Assembly (NCBI GenBank): GCA_937926975.1 | Contig: CALBCJ010000038.1 | Span: 35,028 to 99,027, forward strand | Reading direction: 5' to 3' | DNA length: 64,000 bases | Source of the DNA: an uncultured Propionibacteriaceae bacterium | GTDB lineage: Bacteria; Actinomycetota; Actinomycetes; Propionibacteriales; Propionibacteriaceae | Part shown: one piece after another, positions 26,463 to 34,891 of the stretch | Numbering within the stretch: the first letter of the stretch is position 1 | How the letters are laid out: each line of letters begins with the position of its first letter | Notes under the pieces: generated by a model | What the model was told of the DNA's origin: nothing | The model's input: only the letters and a program-made list of their open reading frames with translations | Databases searched by the model: none | Program-made: the position numbers and the translations under genes

Positions 26463-27569
26463 GTGACGAAAGTGATGACCGTCGTCGGGACCCGGCCGGA
26501 GATCATCCGGCTGTCGGAGGTGATCAAGCGGCTCGACCGTACGGTCGACCACGTGCTGGTCCACACCGGGCAGAACTGGGACCCGCTGCTCAACGAGGTC
26601 TTCTTCGCTGACCTGAGGCTACGGGCCCCGGACCGGCTGCTGGGGGTCCGGACCGACTCCCTCGGCCAGGTGCTCGCAGACGTGCTGACCGGGACCGAGC
26701 AGGCGATCCGGGACCTGCGCCCCGACGCGCTGCTGGTGCTGGGCGACACCAACTCCTGCCTGGCTGCGGTGATGGCGAAGCGGATGCGGGTGCCGGTGTA
26801 CCACATGGAGGCCGGGAACCGGTGCTTCGACGAGAACGTGCCGGAGGAGACGAACCGGCGCCTGGTCGACCATGTCGCCGACTACAACCTGGTCTACACC
26901 GAGCACGCCCGCCGGAACCTGCTCGCCGAGGGGCTCCACCCGCGCCGGATCCTCAAGACCGGCTCCCCGATGAAGGAGGTCCTCGACGCCCACCGGGCCG
27001 CGATCGAGGCGTCCGACGTGCTGAGCCGGCTCGGCCTGACCGACCGGGGGTACCTGCTGGTCAGCGCCCACCGGGAGGAGAACGTCGACTCCCCGGCCCG
27101 GCTGGGGGCGCTGCTCGACTGCCTGCAGGCCGCGCACACCGAGCTCGGGCTGCCGGTGCTGGTGTCGACGCACCCGCGTACCCGCAAGCGCCTCGACGCG
27201 CTGGGCCGGACCCTCGACGGGGTCACCTTCCACGAGCCGCTGGGCTTTCTCGACTACAACCACCTGCAGCTGCACAGCGCCTGCGTGCTGTCGGACTCCG
27301 GCACGATCGCGGAGGAGTCCAGCCTGCTGGGCTTCCCGGCGGTCACCCTGCGGGACTCGATCGAGCGGCCCGAGGCGCTCGACACCGGGGCGATCGTGAT
27401 GACCGGCCTCGACCCGGCGAACGTGCTGGACGGGGTCCGGCTGGCGATGCTCCGCGAGCCGACGGTGGTCCCCGACGACTACCAGATCGGCAACTGCTCC
27501 GAGCGTACGGTGAGCTTCATCGTCTCCACCGTGGCCCGCTACCAGCAGTGGAGCGGCCTGCGCGACTGA
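26463..27569 (+). CDS. UDP-N-acetylglucosamine 2-epimerase family, CapG/FnlC/WecB-like
   Basis: 368 residues. VVGTRPEIIRLSEVIK, HTGQNWD, GDTNS and the HMEAGNRCFDE block are the non-hydrolysing 2-epimerase signatures; SAHREENVD and DSGTIAEESS lie in the C-terminal half. With CapE- and CapF-like genes just upstream it most likely completes UDP-L-FucNAc (C-2 epimerisation). GTG 26463 has a GGAAGG-like site eight bases before it; longer frames upstream have no support. Separated from capF by the PH gene and GNAT remnant. Confidence 0.9.
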   Translation: MTKVMTVVGTRPEIIRLSEVIKRLDRTVDHVLVHTGQNWDPLLNEVFFADLRLRAPDRLLGVRTDSLGQVLADVLTGTEQAIRDLRPDALLVLGDTNSCLAAVMAKRMRVPVYHMEAGNRCFDENVPEETNRRLVDHVADYNLVYTEHARRNLLAEGLHPRRILKTGSPMKEVLDAHRAAIEASDVLSRLGLTDRGYLLVSAHREENVDSPARLGALLDCLQAAHTELGLPVLVSTHPRTRKRLDALGRTLDGVTFHEPLGFLDYNHLQLHSACVLSDSGTIAEESSLLGFPAVTLRDSIERPEALDTGAIVMTGLDPANVLDGVRLAMLREPTVVPDDYQIGNCSERTVSFIVSTVARYQQWSGLRD

Positions 27570-27671
27570 CCCCCGGGGGCGGCGGTCTGCGCTGGCCGGA
27601 GGTCAGTCGAGCGGGACGAGCCGGGCCACCTGCTCGGGAGTGACGAGAGGGCCCTACGCGCGCTCGGCGGC

Positions 27672-28040
27672 TCAGTGGCGCAGCGTGACCCGGCTCTCGG
27701 TGCACAGCCAGGAGCCGTCAACGAGCCGGTAGGTCTGGTCCATCCGCAGCGGCCAGGCCTGTCCGGAGCCGTCCGGGCGGTACCCGGTGACCACCCGACC
27801 CACCAGGTGTGCCGTGTCCTGGCCGGTGCTGACCTCGGCTCCCTCCTCGATCACCTGGTGGTAGACGAACTGACCCTGCTGGATCCCCTCCATCCACTCG
27901 TCGAGCGGCTGGACGTACCCGGTCATGTGCACCAGGTGCGCATCGGGGGTGAAGCAGGCCGTCAGCGCCTCGGTGTCGCCGGCGTCCATCGCCTCCAGCT
28001 GCCGGCGCCACACCGCCAGCACCGCATCCGTACCCGTCAT
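27672..28040 (-). CDS. SnoaL-like/NTF2-fold protein
   Basis: 122 residues with the pattern of the NTF2-like superfamily: VLAVWRRQLEAMDAGDTEALTACFTPDAHLVHMTGYVQP followed by strand-rich DQTYRLVDGSWLCTESRVTLRH. Members are small cone-shaped enzymes or ligand-binders; no specific reaction can be given. ATG 28040 is preferred: ACCCTA (minus-strand TAGGGT) begins eight bases upstream. Confidence 0.72.
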   Translation of the reverse strand: MTGTDAVLAVWRRQLEAMDAGDTEALTACFTPDAHLVHMTGYVQPLDEWMEGIQQGQFVYHQVIEEGAEVSTGQDTAHLVGRVVTGYRPDGSGQAWPLRMDQTYRLVDGSWLCTESRVTLRH

Positions 28041-28135
28041 GGCCCAAGACCCTACCTGGCCGAGAAGTCTGCTGACAGACAGCGAATCTGGCAGAATCTG
28101 GACGAAAGTGCCCATGTATCTGCGGGTGGTGGCGC

Positions 28136-29397
28136 ATGCTGATCAGGTTCGCGATGGAGAACGTCCGGTCCGTCTGGGGGTCGGTCGAGCTGTCGATGGT
28201 GGCCGTCGACGACCGCCCCGAGGTCCGCCGGCCGGAGGGGCTGAGTGTGGGCCTGCTGCCGGTGGCCGGGATCTTCGGGGCGAATGCCTCGGGCAAGTCG
28301 AACATCCTAACCGGGATGGAGTGCTGAGCAGTGCGGTCAGCGACTCGCTGCGCTGGGGTGACGAGATTCCGGTCCAGCCGTTCGCCTTCGGAGACGGACC
28401 GACGACAGACTCCTCCTTCGCAGTCGATCTTGAGGTCGACGGGGTACGGGTTGAGTACCTGCTCGATCTGCGTCCAGAGCATGTGACGTACGAGGGCCTG
28501 TTCCACTATCCGGAGGGCCGCCGGCGACGGGTCTTCGAGCGGGAACGCGTGGCTGGGCAGAACGGGACCGTGCCGTCGCACCGGCTGATCCTGCAGCGCG
28601 GACTGGGCCGGCTGTCGGGGGCCCGGGCGCAGCTCAGTGAGCGGGTGCTGGCGCTCACCATCATGCGTCGCTTCGACGACCCCCTGATCAGCGCAGTCAG
28701 TGACCAGATCGGCGCGCTGCAGCCCTTGTCGGTCAGCCGGCTGCCGCGGGCGGACTGGTGGGCAACCGGGCCGACTGACTTCTTCCTTGACGCTGAGCCG
28801 AGCGCGAAGCGTGACCGGGCGCTGGCCCTGCTCCAGCTGGCGGACCTGGGGGTGTCGGATGTGGTGTACGACGACCGGCAGGTGCGCATATCCGGGGGGT
28901 CGCTATTGGTTGGGCCGGTTCCCCGCCTGGTCCATGAGGCCGGGGGCGAGCGGCGCGAGCTCGAGATGCGTGACGAGTCCCACGGAACCTGGGCCTGGTT
29001 CCTGCTGATCGGCTCAGTCCTCACGGCTCTCGATCATGGCCAGGTCATGCTCTTCGACGAGATCGACGCGAGCCTGCACCCGCTCCTGACGGCCCGGCTG
29101 GTCGAGCTGTTCACCGATCCGGACTCCAACCCTCGCGGTGCGCAGCTGGTCTTCACCTCCCACGACACCCACCTGCTGGACCAGCTGAACCGCGACGAGA
29201 TCTGGTTCACCGAGAAGAACGAGGGCGGTGCCACCCGCCTAGGGTCGCTGGCTGAGTTCAACGGCAGCCGCGTACGCCGCCGAGCCCGGGTAGAGGCCAG
29301 CTACCTGAGCGGCCGGTACGGAGCACTGCCCGACCTCTCGCAGGCCGGGCCGCTGCGCGCGAGCCGCACCAGGCCCTCCCAGGCCATGCCGCGCTAG
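28136..29397 (+). pseudogene. Frameshifted AAA15/OLD-type ATPase
   Basis: Codons from ATG 28136 encode IRFAMENVRS and a Walker A GANASGKSN, then stop at TGA 28325. The frame one base earlier continues the same protein (LSSAVSDSLRWGDEIPVQPF through Walker B VMLFDEIDASLHP and the SHDTHLL switch) to 29397. One lost G at about 28323 (TGG to TG) explains the break. The family (AAA15, RloA/AbiL-like) includes defence ATPases; here no RloB-like partner follows. Dead gene, sequencing error or frameshift site cannot be told apart from sequence. Confidence 0.8.
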
Positions 29398-29579
29398 CTA
29401 GCGGCTGGTCCGGCGCCAGGTCAGGGCGGTGGGCTGCCGCTGCGAGCTGCGACGATCCCGGTCCGGGTCACGGGTCAGTGTGGGGCGCCCAGGGCCGTCT
29501 CGAGCAGGGAAAGGGGAGAGCGTCGGCGTCGCCGCGCAGGGCGCGTACCAGGTTGTCGGCGACGGGTGGAGCCGCCCCC

Positions 29580-29608
29580 TTGACAGCCGTCTCGTCGAGG
29601 CGCAGACT
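29580..29608 (+). promoter_or_regulatory. Promoter of the fructan uptake operon
   Basis: Perfect -35 TTGACA (29580-29585) with a weak -10 CAGACT (29603-29608), spacing 17. The LacI-type palindrome starts eight bases downstream. Confidence 0.5.
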
Positions 29609-29615
29609 GATCGTA

Positions 29616-29631
29616 CCTAAATCGAATTAGG
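29616..29631 (+). promoter_or_regulatory. LacI-type operator
   Basis: CCTAA-A-TCGA-A-TTAGG, a 16-bp near-perfect palindrome centred on CG as in LacI/GalR operators, placed just after the -10 and 14 bases before the binding-protein ATG. The LacI gene at 34892-35953 is the likely repressor. Confidence 0.65.
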
Positions 29632-29644
29632 CCGGAGGTCAACG

Positions 29645-31030
29645 ATGACTCAGATCACCCGACGCGGGGTGCTGACGGCGGCTGTCGGGGCGGGAGCGGC
29701 TGCCCTGGCCGGGAGCCAGTGGTCCCGCCTCACCGGCGCCGACATCCCGGGCCGCCACGACGACTCGCTGTCGGTCGCCATCCTCGGCACCAACCAGGAC
29801 GCCGTCGCCCGGCGCTCCCTGGTCGAGGCCTTCAACCGCTCGCACCCCGACATCCCGGTCCGGGTCCAGGGGATCCAGGGCACCGACTGGGCCGACTTCT
29901 TCGCCAAGATCCTCACCATGGTGGCCGCCGGCACTCCGCCGGACGTCTGCGTCGCCGCCACCGAGGGGGCGCAGCTGTTCGCCGAGCGGCTGGCCGAGCC
30001 GCTCGACCGGTTCGTCCAGCGCGACGCCGCCGAGGTCCAGGACTACTTCGACGACGTCCACCCCAGCCTGATCGAGGCCTTCATGTACAAGGGCTCGCTC
30101 TACCAGATGCCGATCGACTTCAACGCCGCCAACATCTACCTCAACACCGCCGCCATGAAGCGGGCCGGGATCGCCTACCCCGACCCGGCCTGGACCACTG
30201 ACGACTTCATCGACGTCGCCCGGCGGATGCGCCGGGCCGCCGACTCCACCTTCGTCCCCTTCTACTGGACCAACCGGCTCTGGGGCGGCATCGTGCCCTG
30301 GCTGTACGTCAACGACACCAGCTTCTTGACCGAGGAGAAGTCACCCGGCGGCGACTGGCTGTGGGACCGGTTCTACCCCGGCCAGAGCGGGCAGCGCTCC
30401 GGCGGCTACCTGTGGCAGCGGTCCAACGCCCGCGACGTACGGGTCGCCGAGTCCTTCGAGATGGTCCGCTCCCTGGTCCAGGAAGGCCTTGGCACCAGCC
30501 CCGCCCAGGGCGGCGGCAACGAGCTCGTCGGCCAGTTCTCCGGCGGCTCGATCGGGATGACCCCGGCCGGCGGGTTCTGGGTCGAGGGGCTCAACGCTGC
30601 CGGGCTCAAGCCCGCCGACTACGACGTCACCTTCTTCCCGAGGCTGCGCAGCCAGCGCCACCAGTTCGGAGCCGCCGGGTACACCATCCTCAAGACCTCG
30701 AAGCGGCAGGACGAGGCCTGGGAGTGGATCAAGTTCTGCACCTCCCGGGAGGGCATGACGCTCGCCTTCCCCCGCCCGGAGACCACCCCCACCCGCCGCT
30801 CGATGTGCAACGAGGCCCTCTACTCCGAGAAGGGCCCCGCCCACTGGAAGGTCTTCTACGACACCCTCGACACCCTGCCCTGCGCGCCGATCCCGGCCCC
30901 GCCGCAGCAGGCCGCCGTCGAGACCGCCCTGATCAAGAACGTCCTCGGAGCGGTGACCGGCAGCGCCGCCGCGCTCCCGTCAGCGCTGGCGCGCCTCGAC
31001 GAGGACCTCACCCGCGCCCTGGAGGCCTGA
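29645..31030 (+). CDS. ABC sugar-binding protein (family 1), Tat-type signal
   Basis: 461-residue extracellular solute-binding protein. TRRGVLTAAVGAGAAALAG is a twin-arginine-type signal; no lipobox Cys is seen. SVAILGTNQDAVARRSLVEAFNRSHPDIPV is the usual opening lobe. GGAGG lies before the ATG. It heads an operon with two permeases and a GH32 fructosidase, so sucrose, kestose or other fructo-oligosaccharides are the expected ligands (inference). Confidence 0.88.
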   Translation: MTQITRRGVLTAAVGAGAAALAGSQWSRLTGADIPGRHDDSLSVAILGTNQDAVARRSLVEAFNRSHPDIPVRVQGIQGTDWADFFAKILTMVAAGTPPDVCVAATEGAQLFAERLAEPLDRFVQRDAAEVQDYFDDVHPSLIEAFMYKGSLYQMPIDFNAANIYLNTAAMKRAGIAYPDPAWTTDDFIDVARRMRRAADSTFVPFYWTNRLWGGIVPWLYVNDTSFLTEEKSPGGDWLWDRFYPGQSGQRSGGYLWQRSNARDVRVAESFEMVRSLVQEGLGTSPAQGGGNELVGQFSGGSIGMTPAGGFWVEGLNAAGLKPADYDVTFFPRLRSQRHQFGAAGYTILKTSKRQDEAWEWIKFCTSREGMTLAFPRPETTPTRRSMCNEALYSEKGPAHWKVFYDTLDTLPCAPIPAPPQQAAVETALIKNVLGAVTGSAAALPSALARLDEDLTRALEA

Positions 31031-31031
31031 C

Positions 31032-31901
31032 ATGAGCCGTAGAACCCTGACCTGGCTGTTCCTGGCGCCGACCCTCATCGGGCTGGGACTGTTCACCTTT
31101 CTGCCGATCATCGCCTCAGTGCTGCTGGCGTTCTTCGAGTGGGACATCATCACCCCGCCCCGGTTCGTCGGCTTCGGCAACTTCGCCTCGGTCGTCACCA
31201 GCCCGACCATTCGGGTCTCGTTCGCCAACACCATCGGCTTCGTCGTGGTGGCGGTCACCCTGCAGCTGGCGGTGGCGCTGCTGCTGGCAGTCCTGGTGAG
31301 TACCAAGATGCCGCAGCTGCTGCGGTCGTTCTTCCGGTCGGTGCTGTTCTTCCCGCTGATCCTGTCGGCAGCCTCGGTGTCGATCATCATGAGCTACCTG
31401 TTCAACGAGAACTTCGGGGTCGTGAACCAGCTGCTCGGCCTGGTCGGGATCGGCAACGTACCCTGGCTGACCTCGTCACGTGGGGCGATGGTGGTCGTGG
31501 TCCTGGTGTACGTGTGGCAGAACTTCGGGTTCTCGTTCCTGCTGTTCCTGGGCGGTCTGGCGTCGATCCCGAACGAGGTGTACGAGGCCAGCCAGGTCGA
31601 CGGCGCCTCCAGCTGGCAGCAGTTCTGGCGGATCACGCTGCCCCTGGTCAGCCCGACAACGCTGGTCGCCTCGGTGATGGCGATCATCTCCGCGCTGCAG
31701 ATCTTCGACCAGCCGTACGTGCTCACCCGAGGCGGCCCCGGCGACTCGACCCGGACCGCGGTGATGGTGATCTACGAGTCGGCCTTCAAGCAGCTCGAGT
31801 TCGGCAAGGCGTCGGCGATCGGGATCATCCTGACGGTCATCATCATGCTGGTCACCGCCGTCCAGTTCCGCCTGTCGCGCCGGTTCGTCTTCTACGGCTA
31901 A
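31032..31901 (+). CDS. ABC sugar permease, MalF-type
   Basis: 289 residues, six membrane segments, with the EAA loop (EVYEASQVDGASSWQQFWRITLPLVSPT) that docks the ATPase. Starts two bases after the binding protein stop. Pairs with the next gene to form the channel of a CUT1 importer. No ATPase gene is in the cluster, so a shared MsiK-type ATPase elsewhere is expected. Confidence 0.92.
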   Translation: MSRRTLTWLFLAPTLIGLGLFTFLPIIASVLLAFFEWDIITPPRFVGFGNFASVVTSPTIRVSFANTIGFVVVAVTLQLAVALLLAVLVSTKMPQLLRSFFRSVLFFPLILSAASVSIIMSYLFNENFGVVNQLLGLVGIGNVPWLTSSRGAMVVVVLVYVWQNFGFSFLLFLGGLASIPNEVYEASQVDGASSWQQFWRITLPLVSPTTLVASVMAIISALQIFDQPYVLTRGGPGDSTRTAVMVIYESAFKQLEFGKASAIGIILTVIIMLVTAVQFRLSRRFVFYG

Positions 31902-31913
31902 GGGATCAAAGAG

Positions 31914-32723
31914 ATGAAGAAGATCATCACGTACGTGACTCTGTCGCTGGTCTGCCTGGCCACCCTGGCCCCTGTGGTGTGGACCGTGCTGGCCTCCATG
32001 CGGCCCCCGGCCGAGTCGCTGTCCACCGACGGCTCGCTGGTCCCGACCAGCCTCGACCTCTCCTCGTACCCGGCCGTCTTCGACAAGGTCGACATGTGGC
32101 TGCTGATCTTGAACTCGGTGCTGGTGACGGCACTGATCGCGATCGGGCAGATGGTGTCGGCAGCACTCGGCGGGTACGTCTTCGCGCGGTTCGAGTTCAA
32201 GGGCAAGAACCTGGTCTTCGCGCTGATCCTGGCGACGATGATGGTGCCGATGCAGGTGACGATCGTGCCGGTGTTCATGCTGATCCGCGGGATGGGCCTG
32301 GCCGACACCCTGCTGGCGCTGATCCTGCCGGCGATCCCGACCGCGTTCGGCACCTTCTTGATGCGGCAGTACTTCCTGGGGATGCCGAAGGAGATCGGTG
32401 AGGCCTCCGAGATCGACGGCGCCAGCCCGTGGCAGACCTTCGTCTCGATCTACGCCCCGCTGGCCACCCCGGGGATGGCGATCGTCGGGATCCTGGCGTT
32501 CAACTACCACTGGAACGAGTTCTTCCGGCCCCTGATCCTCACCATCAGCGAGCAGAACTTCACCCTGCCGCTGGGACTGGTGTCGCTGCAGGGCAACATG
32601 GGCTCCGGCTCGGTGGCGACCGTGCTGGCCGGTGTCGTGATCTCGATGGTCCCGGCGTTCCTGGTGTTCGTCTTCGGCCAGCGCACCCTGCGCGAGGGCC
32701 TCACCGCCGGATCACACCGCTGA
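31914..32723 (+). CDS. ABC sugar permease, MalG-type
   Basis: 269 residues with six membrane segments and the EAA motif EIGEASEIDGASPWQTFVSIYAPLATPG. Partner of the MalF-type permease upstream; GGGATCAAAGAG before the ATG supplies a ribosome site. Twelve bases separate the two permease genes, and GH32 follows after 13 bases. Confidence 0.92.
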   Translation: MKKIITYVTLSLVCLATLAPVVWTVLASMRPPAESLSTDGSLVPTSLDLSSYPAVFDKVDMWLLILNSVLVTALIAIGQMVSAALGGYVFARFEFKGKNLVFALILATMMVPMQVTIVPVFMLIRGMGLADTLLALILPAIPTAFGTFLMRQYFLGMPKEIGEASEIDGASPWQTFVSIYAPLATPGMAIVGILAFNYHWNEFFRPLILTISEQNFTLPLGLVSLQGNMGSGSVATVLAGVVISMVPAFLVFVFGQRTLREGLTAGSHR

Positions 32724-32736
32724 CAAGGAGCGTCAC

Positions 32737-33936
32737 ATGACCGTACCGACCACCTCGTACCACCTGCGCCCGGCCAGCGGCTGGCTCAACGACCCGAACG
32801 GGATGACCCTGGTCGCAGGCACCTGGCACGTCTTCTTCCAGCACAACCCCGACGCGCCCCGTCACGCCCAGATCGCCTGGGGGCACGCCACCAGCACCGA
32901 CCTGGCGAGCTGGCGGCTGCAGCCGGTCGCCTTCGGGCCCACCCCCGACGGCCCGGACAGCTTCGGCTGCTGGTCCGGGGTGTACGTGGCGGGCCACGAC
33001 CGGCCGGCCGTCGTCTACTCCGGGGTCCGCGACCCGAGCGGCCAGTCCACCGTCTGCCTGCGCTGGGGCAGCCCGGACCTGCTCAGCTGGGGGCCGCCGG
33101 TGGTCGTGGCCGAGACCCCGGAGCAGGTGGTCGTGATGCGGGACCCGTACGTCTTCACGTACGGCGGGCGCCGGCTCGCGGTGCTCGGGGCCGAGATGCC
33201 GGACGGGCCCGCGGTGCTGCTGTACGACCGCAGCGACGAGCTGCACTGGCGCTACCTCGGGGTGCTGGTCGGCGACGACCCGGTGCTGCGGGGCGCAGGG
33301 GAGGCCGACATCTGGGAGTGCCCGCAGCTGTTTGAGCTCGACGGGCGCTGGGTGCTGGTGGTCTCGGTCCACAACCGGGGCGTGCTCGGCCAGGTGGTCG
33401 CCGCGGTCGGTGACCTCGACGCCGACGGGGAGCGGCTGCGGTTCCGGGCCGAGACCGCGGCGCCGGTCGACGCCGGCACCCGGCTGTACGCGCCGCAGGT
33501 GACGACCGCCGACGGGCAGCCGCTGCTGATCGGCTGGGTCCGTCAGGACCAGCAGGACCCCACGGGACGCGGCCAGGTCGGCTGCCTCAGCCTGCCCCGC
33601 CGGCTCCACCTGGCCGGCGGCGAGCTCCGCAGCCGGGTCGACCCGGGCGCCGCAGCAGCCCTGACCGGGGACGCGGTGCCGGCCCCGTCCGGAGTCCTCA
33701 ACCTGGCCAGGCGCTGCTGGTCGGTGGTCGCGGCCGCACCGGTCACCCTGGTCCACCCCGAGCACGGCCGGGTCGAGGTCCCGCCAGGCAGCGAGGTCTG
33801 GGTCGACGGCGACGTGGTCGAGCTGTACCCGCCCGACGCGGTGCCCTCGACCTGGCGCCACGACCAGCCCTGGCGGCTTGAGGTCCCCGAGCCCGGCGCT
33901 GCCGCCGTACGGGAGGTGCTGCCCCGTACGCCCTGA
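32737..33936 (+). CDS. GH32 beta-fructosidase (intracellular sucrose/fructan hydrolase)
   Basis: 399 residues, no signal peptide. The three GH32 acids are visible: nucleophile D18 in WLNDPNG, D135 in RDP and acid/base E194 in WECP. Cleaves terminal beta-fructosyl residues of sucrose or short fructans after import. AAGGAG precedes the ATG. Last gene of the operon controlled from 29616. A C-terminal beta-sandwich is shortened compared with secreted levanases. Confidence 0.9.
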   Translation: MTVPTTSYHLRPASGWLNDPNGMTLVAGTWHVFFQHNPDAPRHAQIAWGHATSTDLASWRLQPVAFGPTPDGPDSFGCWSGVYVAGHDRPAVVYSGVRDPSGQSTVCLRWGSPDLLSWGPPVVVAETPEQVVVMRDPYVFTYGGRRLAVLGAEMPDGPAVLLYDRSDELHWRYLGVLVGDDPVLRGAGEADIWECPQLFELDGRWVLVVSVHNRGVLGQVVAAVGDLDADGERLRFRAETAAPVDAGTRLYAPQVTTADGQPLLIGWVRQDQQDPTGRGQVGCLSLPRRLHLAGGELRSRVDPGAAAALTGDAVPAPSGVLNLARRCWSVVAAAPVTLVHPEHGRVEVPPGSEVWVDGDVVELYPPDAVPSTWRHDQPWRLEVPEPGAAAVREVLPRTP

Positions 33937-34358
33937 CAGGGTCTGTCTGTGTGCCGACCTCGCGCACTGTCTCGTCGGCGGAGCGGCACTCAGGTGACGT
34001 CTTCAGAATGCCCGACGCGCAGCAGCCGGCTACCGACATGGCCTGCCGGCCGGTGCCGAAGCCCGTCTGACCCGCGTCCGTACGCCTTCAGAAGTGAGCC
34101 TGGGTATTTTTCCCCGCGCGGTGACTCCTGGCCCGGTCTGCGGCAGGATAGGTCTCGTGAACGATGACGATGACACAGCCAGGGCGCATGTCGTGTCCGT
34201 CCGGTGGGCCAGGGACGAGGTCGACAGATCTGCGCCGCAGTCTACGGCCTCGAAAAGCACATGATGCAGCACAGCACACCTTATGTCGATAAGCCGTTGA
34301 GCGATATTCTGATGGACAGTGGAAACCGCAAGGCAATCACGTACCCAGGTGGCATTCG
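33937..34358. other. Intergenic stretch after the GH32 gene
   Basis: About 420 bases without a convincing gene. A 35-codon frame (GTG 34157) has no domain or clear ribosome site. From 34240 the DNA is markedly more AT-rich than its surroundings, which may mark a promoter region or foreign DNA ahead of the lipoprotein gene. Confidence 0.45.
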
Positions 34359-34787
34359 ATGATGCCCGTTGAGGGCTTTAAAGGACTGCGCAGGCGAGCA
34401 GTCCTGGTCGCAGCGCTCCTCGGGGGGACAGGGCTCCTGTCCGCTTGCTCGACGGGGGCTGACACCCCGGAGGAGGCCGTCGCGGCCTTCACCGATGCCC
34501 TGCGTCGCTGCGACGTCGCCGCGATCACACGTGTGCTTGACGCTGACCGTCGCCCCGATGACGAGGCCATCTCCAGATTCGTCGCCCAGTACGGGGCCGA
34601 GCGGCTCACGCTCACCAGTGTGGAGATCCAGGAGACGGTCTCCAGTGCCTGGCGCCGCTTCACACTGGCAGGCACGTGCGATGCAGCGCCGGTCCGGCTC
34701 GACGGGAACGTGATCCACCGGAAGAACCTGACGTGGGACACCGACGAAGGGTGGCTGGTCAGTCTGGACGACCTTCGGGCACCCTAG
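34359..34787 (+). CDS. Small lipoprotein, DUF4878-like
   Basis: 142 residues. A signal peptide with lipobox LLSAC (Cys about residue 30) is followed by TPEEAVAAFTDALRRCDVAAITRVLD, the alpha-helical start typical of DUF4878/NTF2-like lipoproteins. Surface-attached; function unknown. Starts at ATG 34359 or the adjacent ATG 34362. Monocistronic, between the fructan operon and its probable regulator. Confidence 0.65.
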   Translation: MMPVEGFKGLRRRAVLVAALLGGTGLLSACSTGADTPEEAVAAFTDALRRCDVAAITRVLDADRRPDDEAISRFVAQYGAERLTLTSVEIQETVSSAWRRFTLAGTCDAAPVRLDGNVIHRKNLTWDTDEGWLVSLDDLRAP

Positions 34788-34891
34788 CCGGACAGGCTTC
34801 TCATCCTGCTCGACACGGACCGGCCGAGCCCGAGCTCATCGCTCATGGGTCGGCTGACCGGCATGAGAGACGTACCTCAAGCTCGTAGGGC

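Noticed and set aside
27603..27644. Minus-strand VTPEQVARLVPLD ending at a stop
   Set aside because: Looks like a protein C-terminus but is closed by TAG a few codons upstream; too short to call even as a remnant.
29429..29620. RloB-like partner of the broken ATPase
   Set aside because: The only frame is a short Arg/Ser-rich one without RloB motifs.
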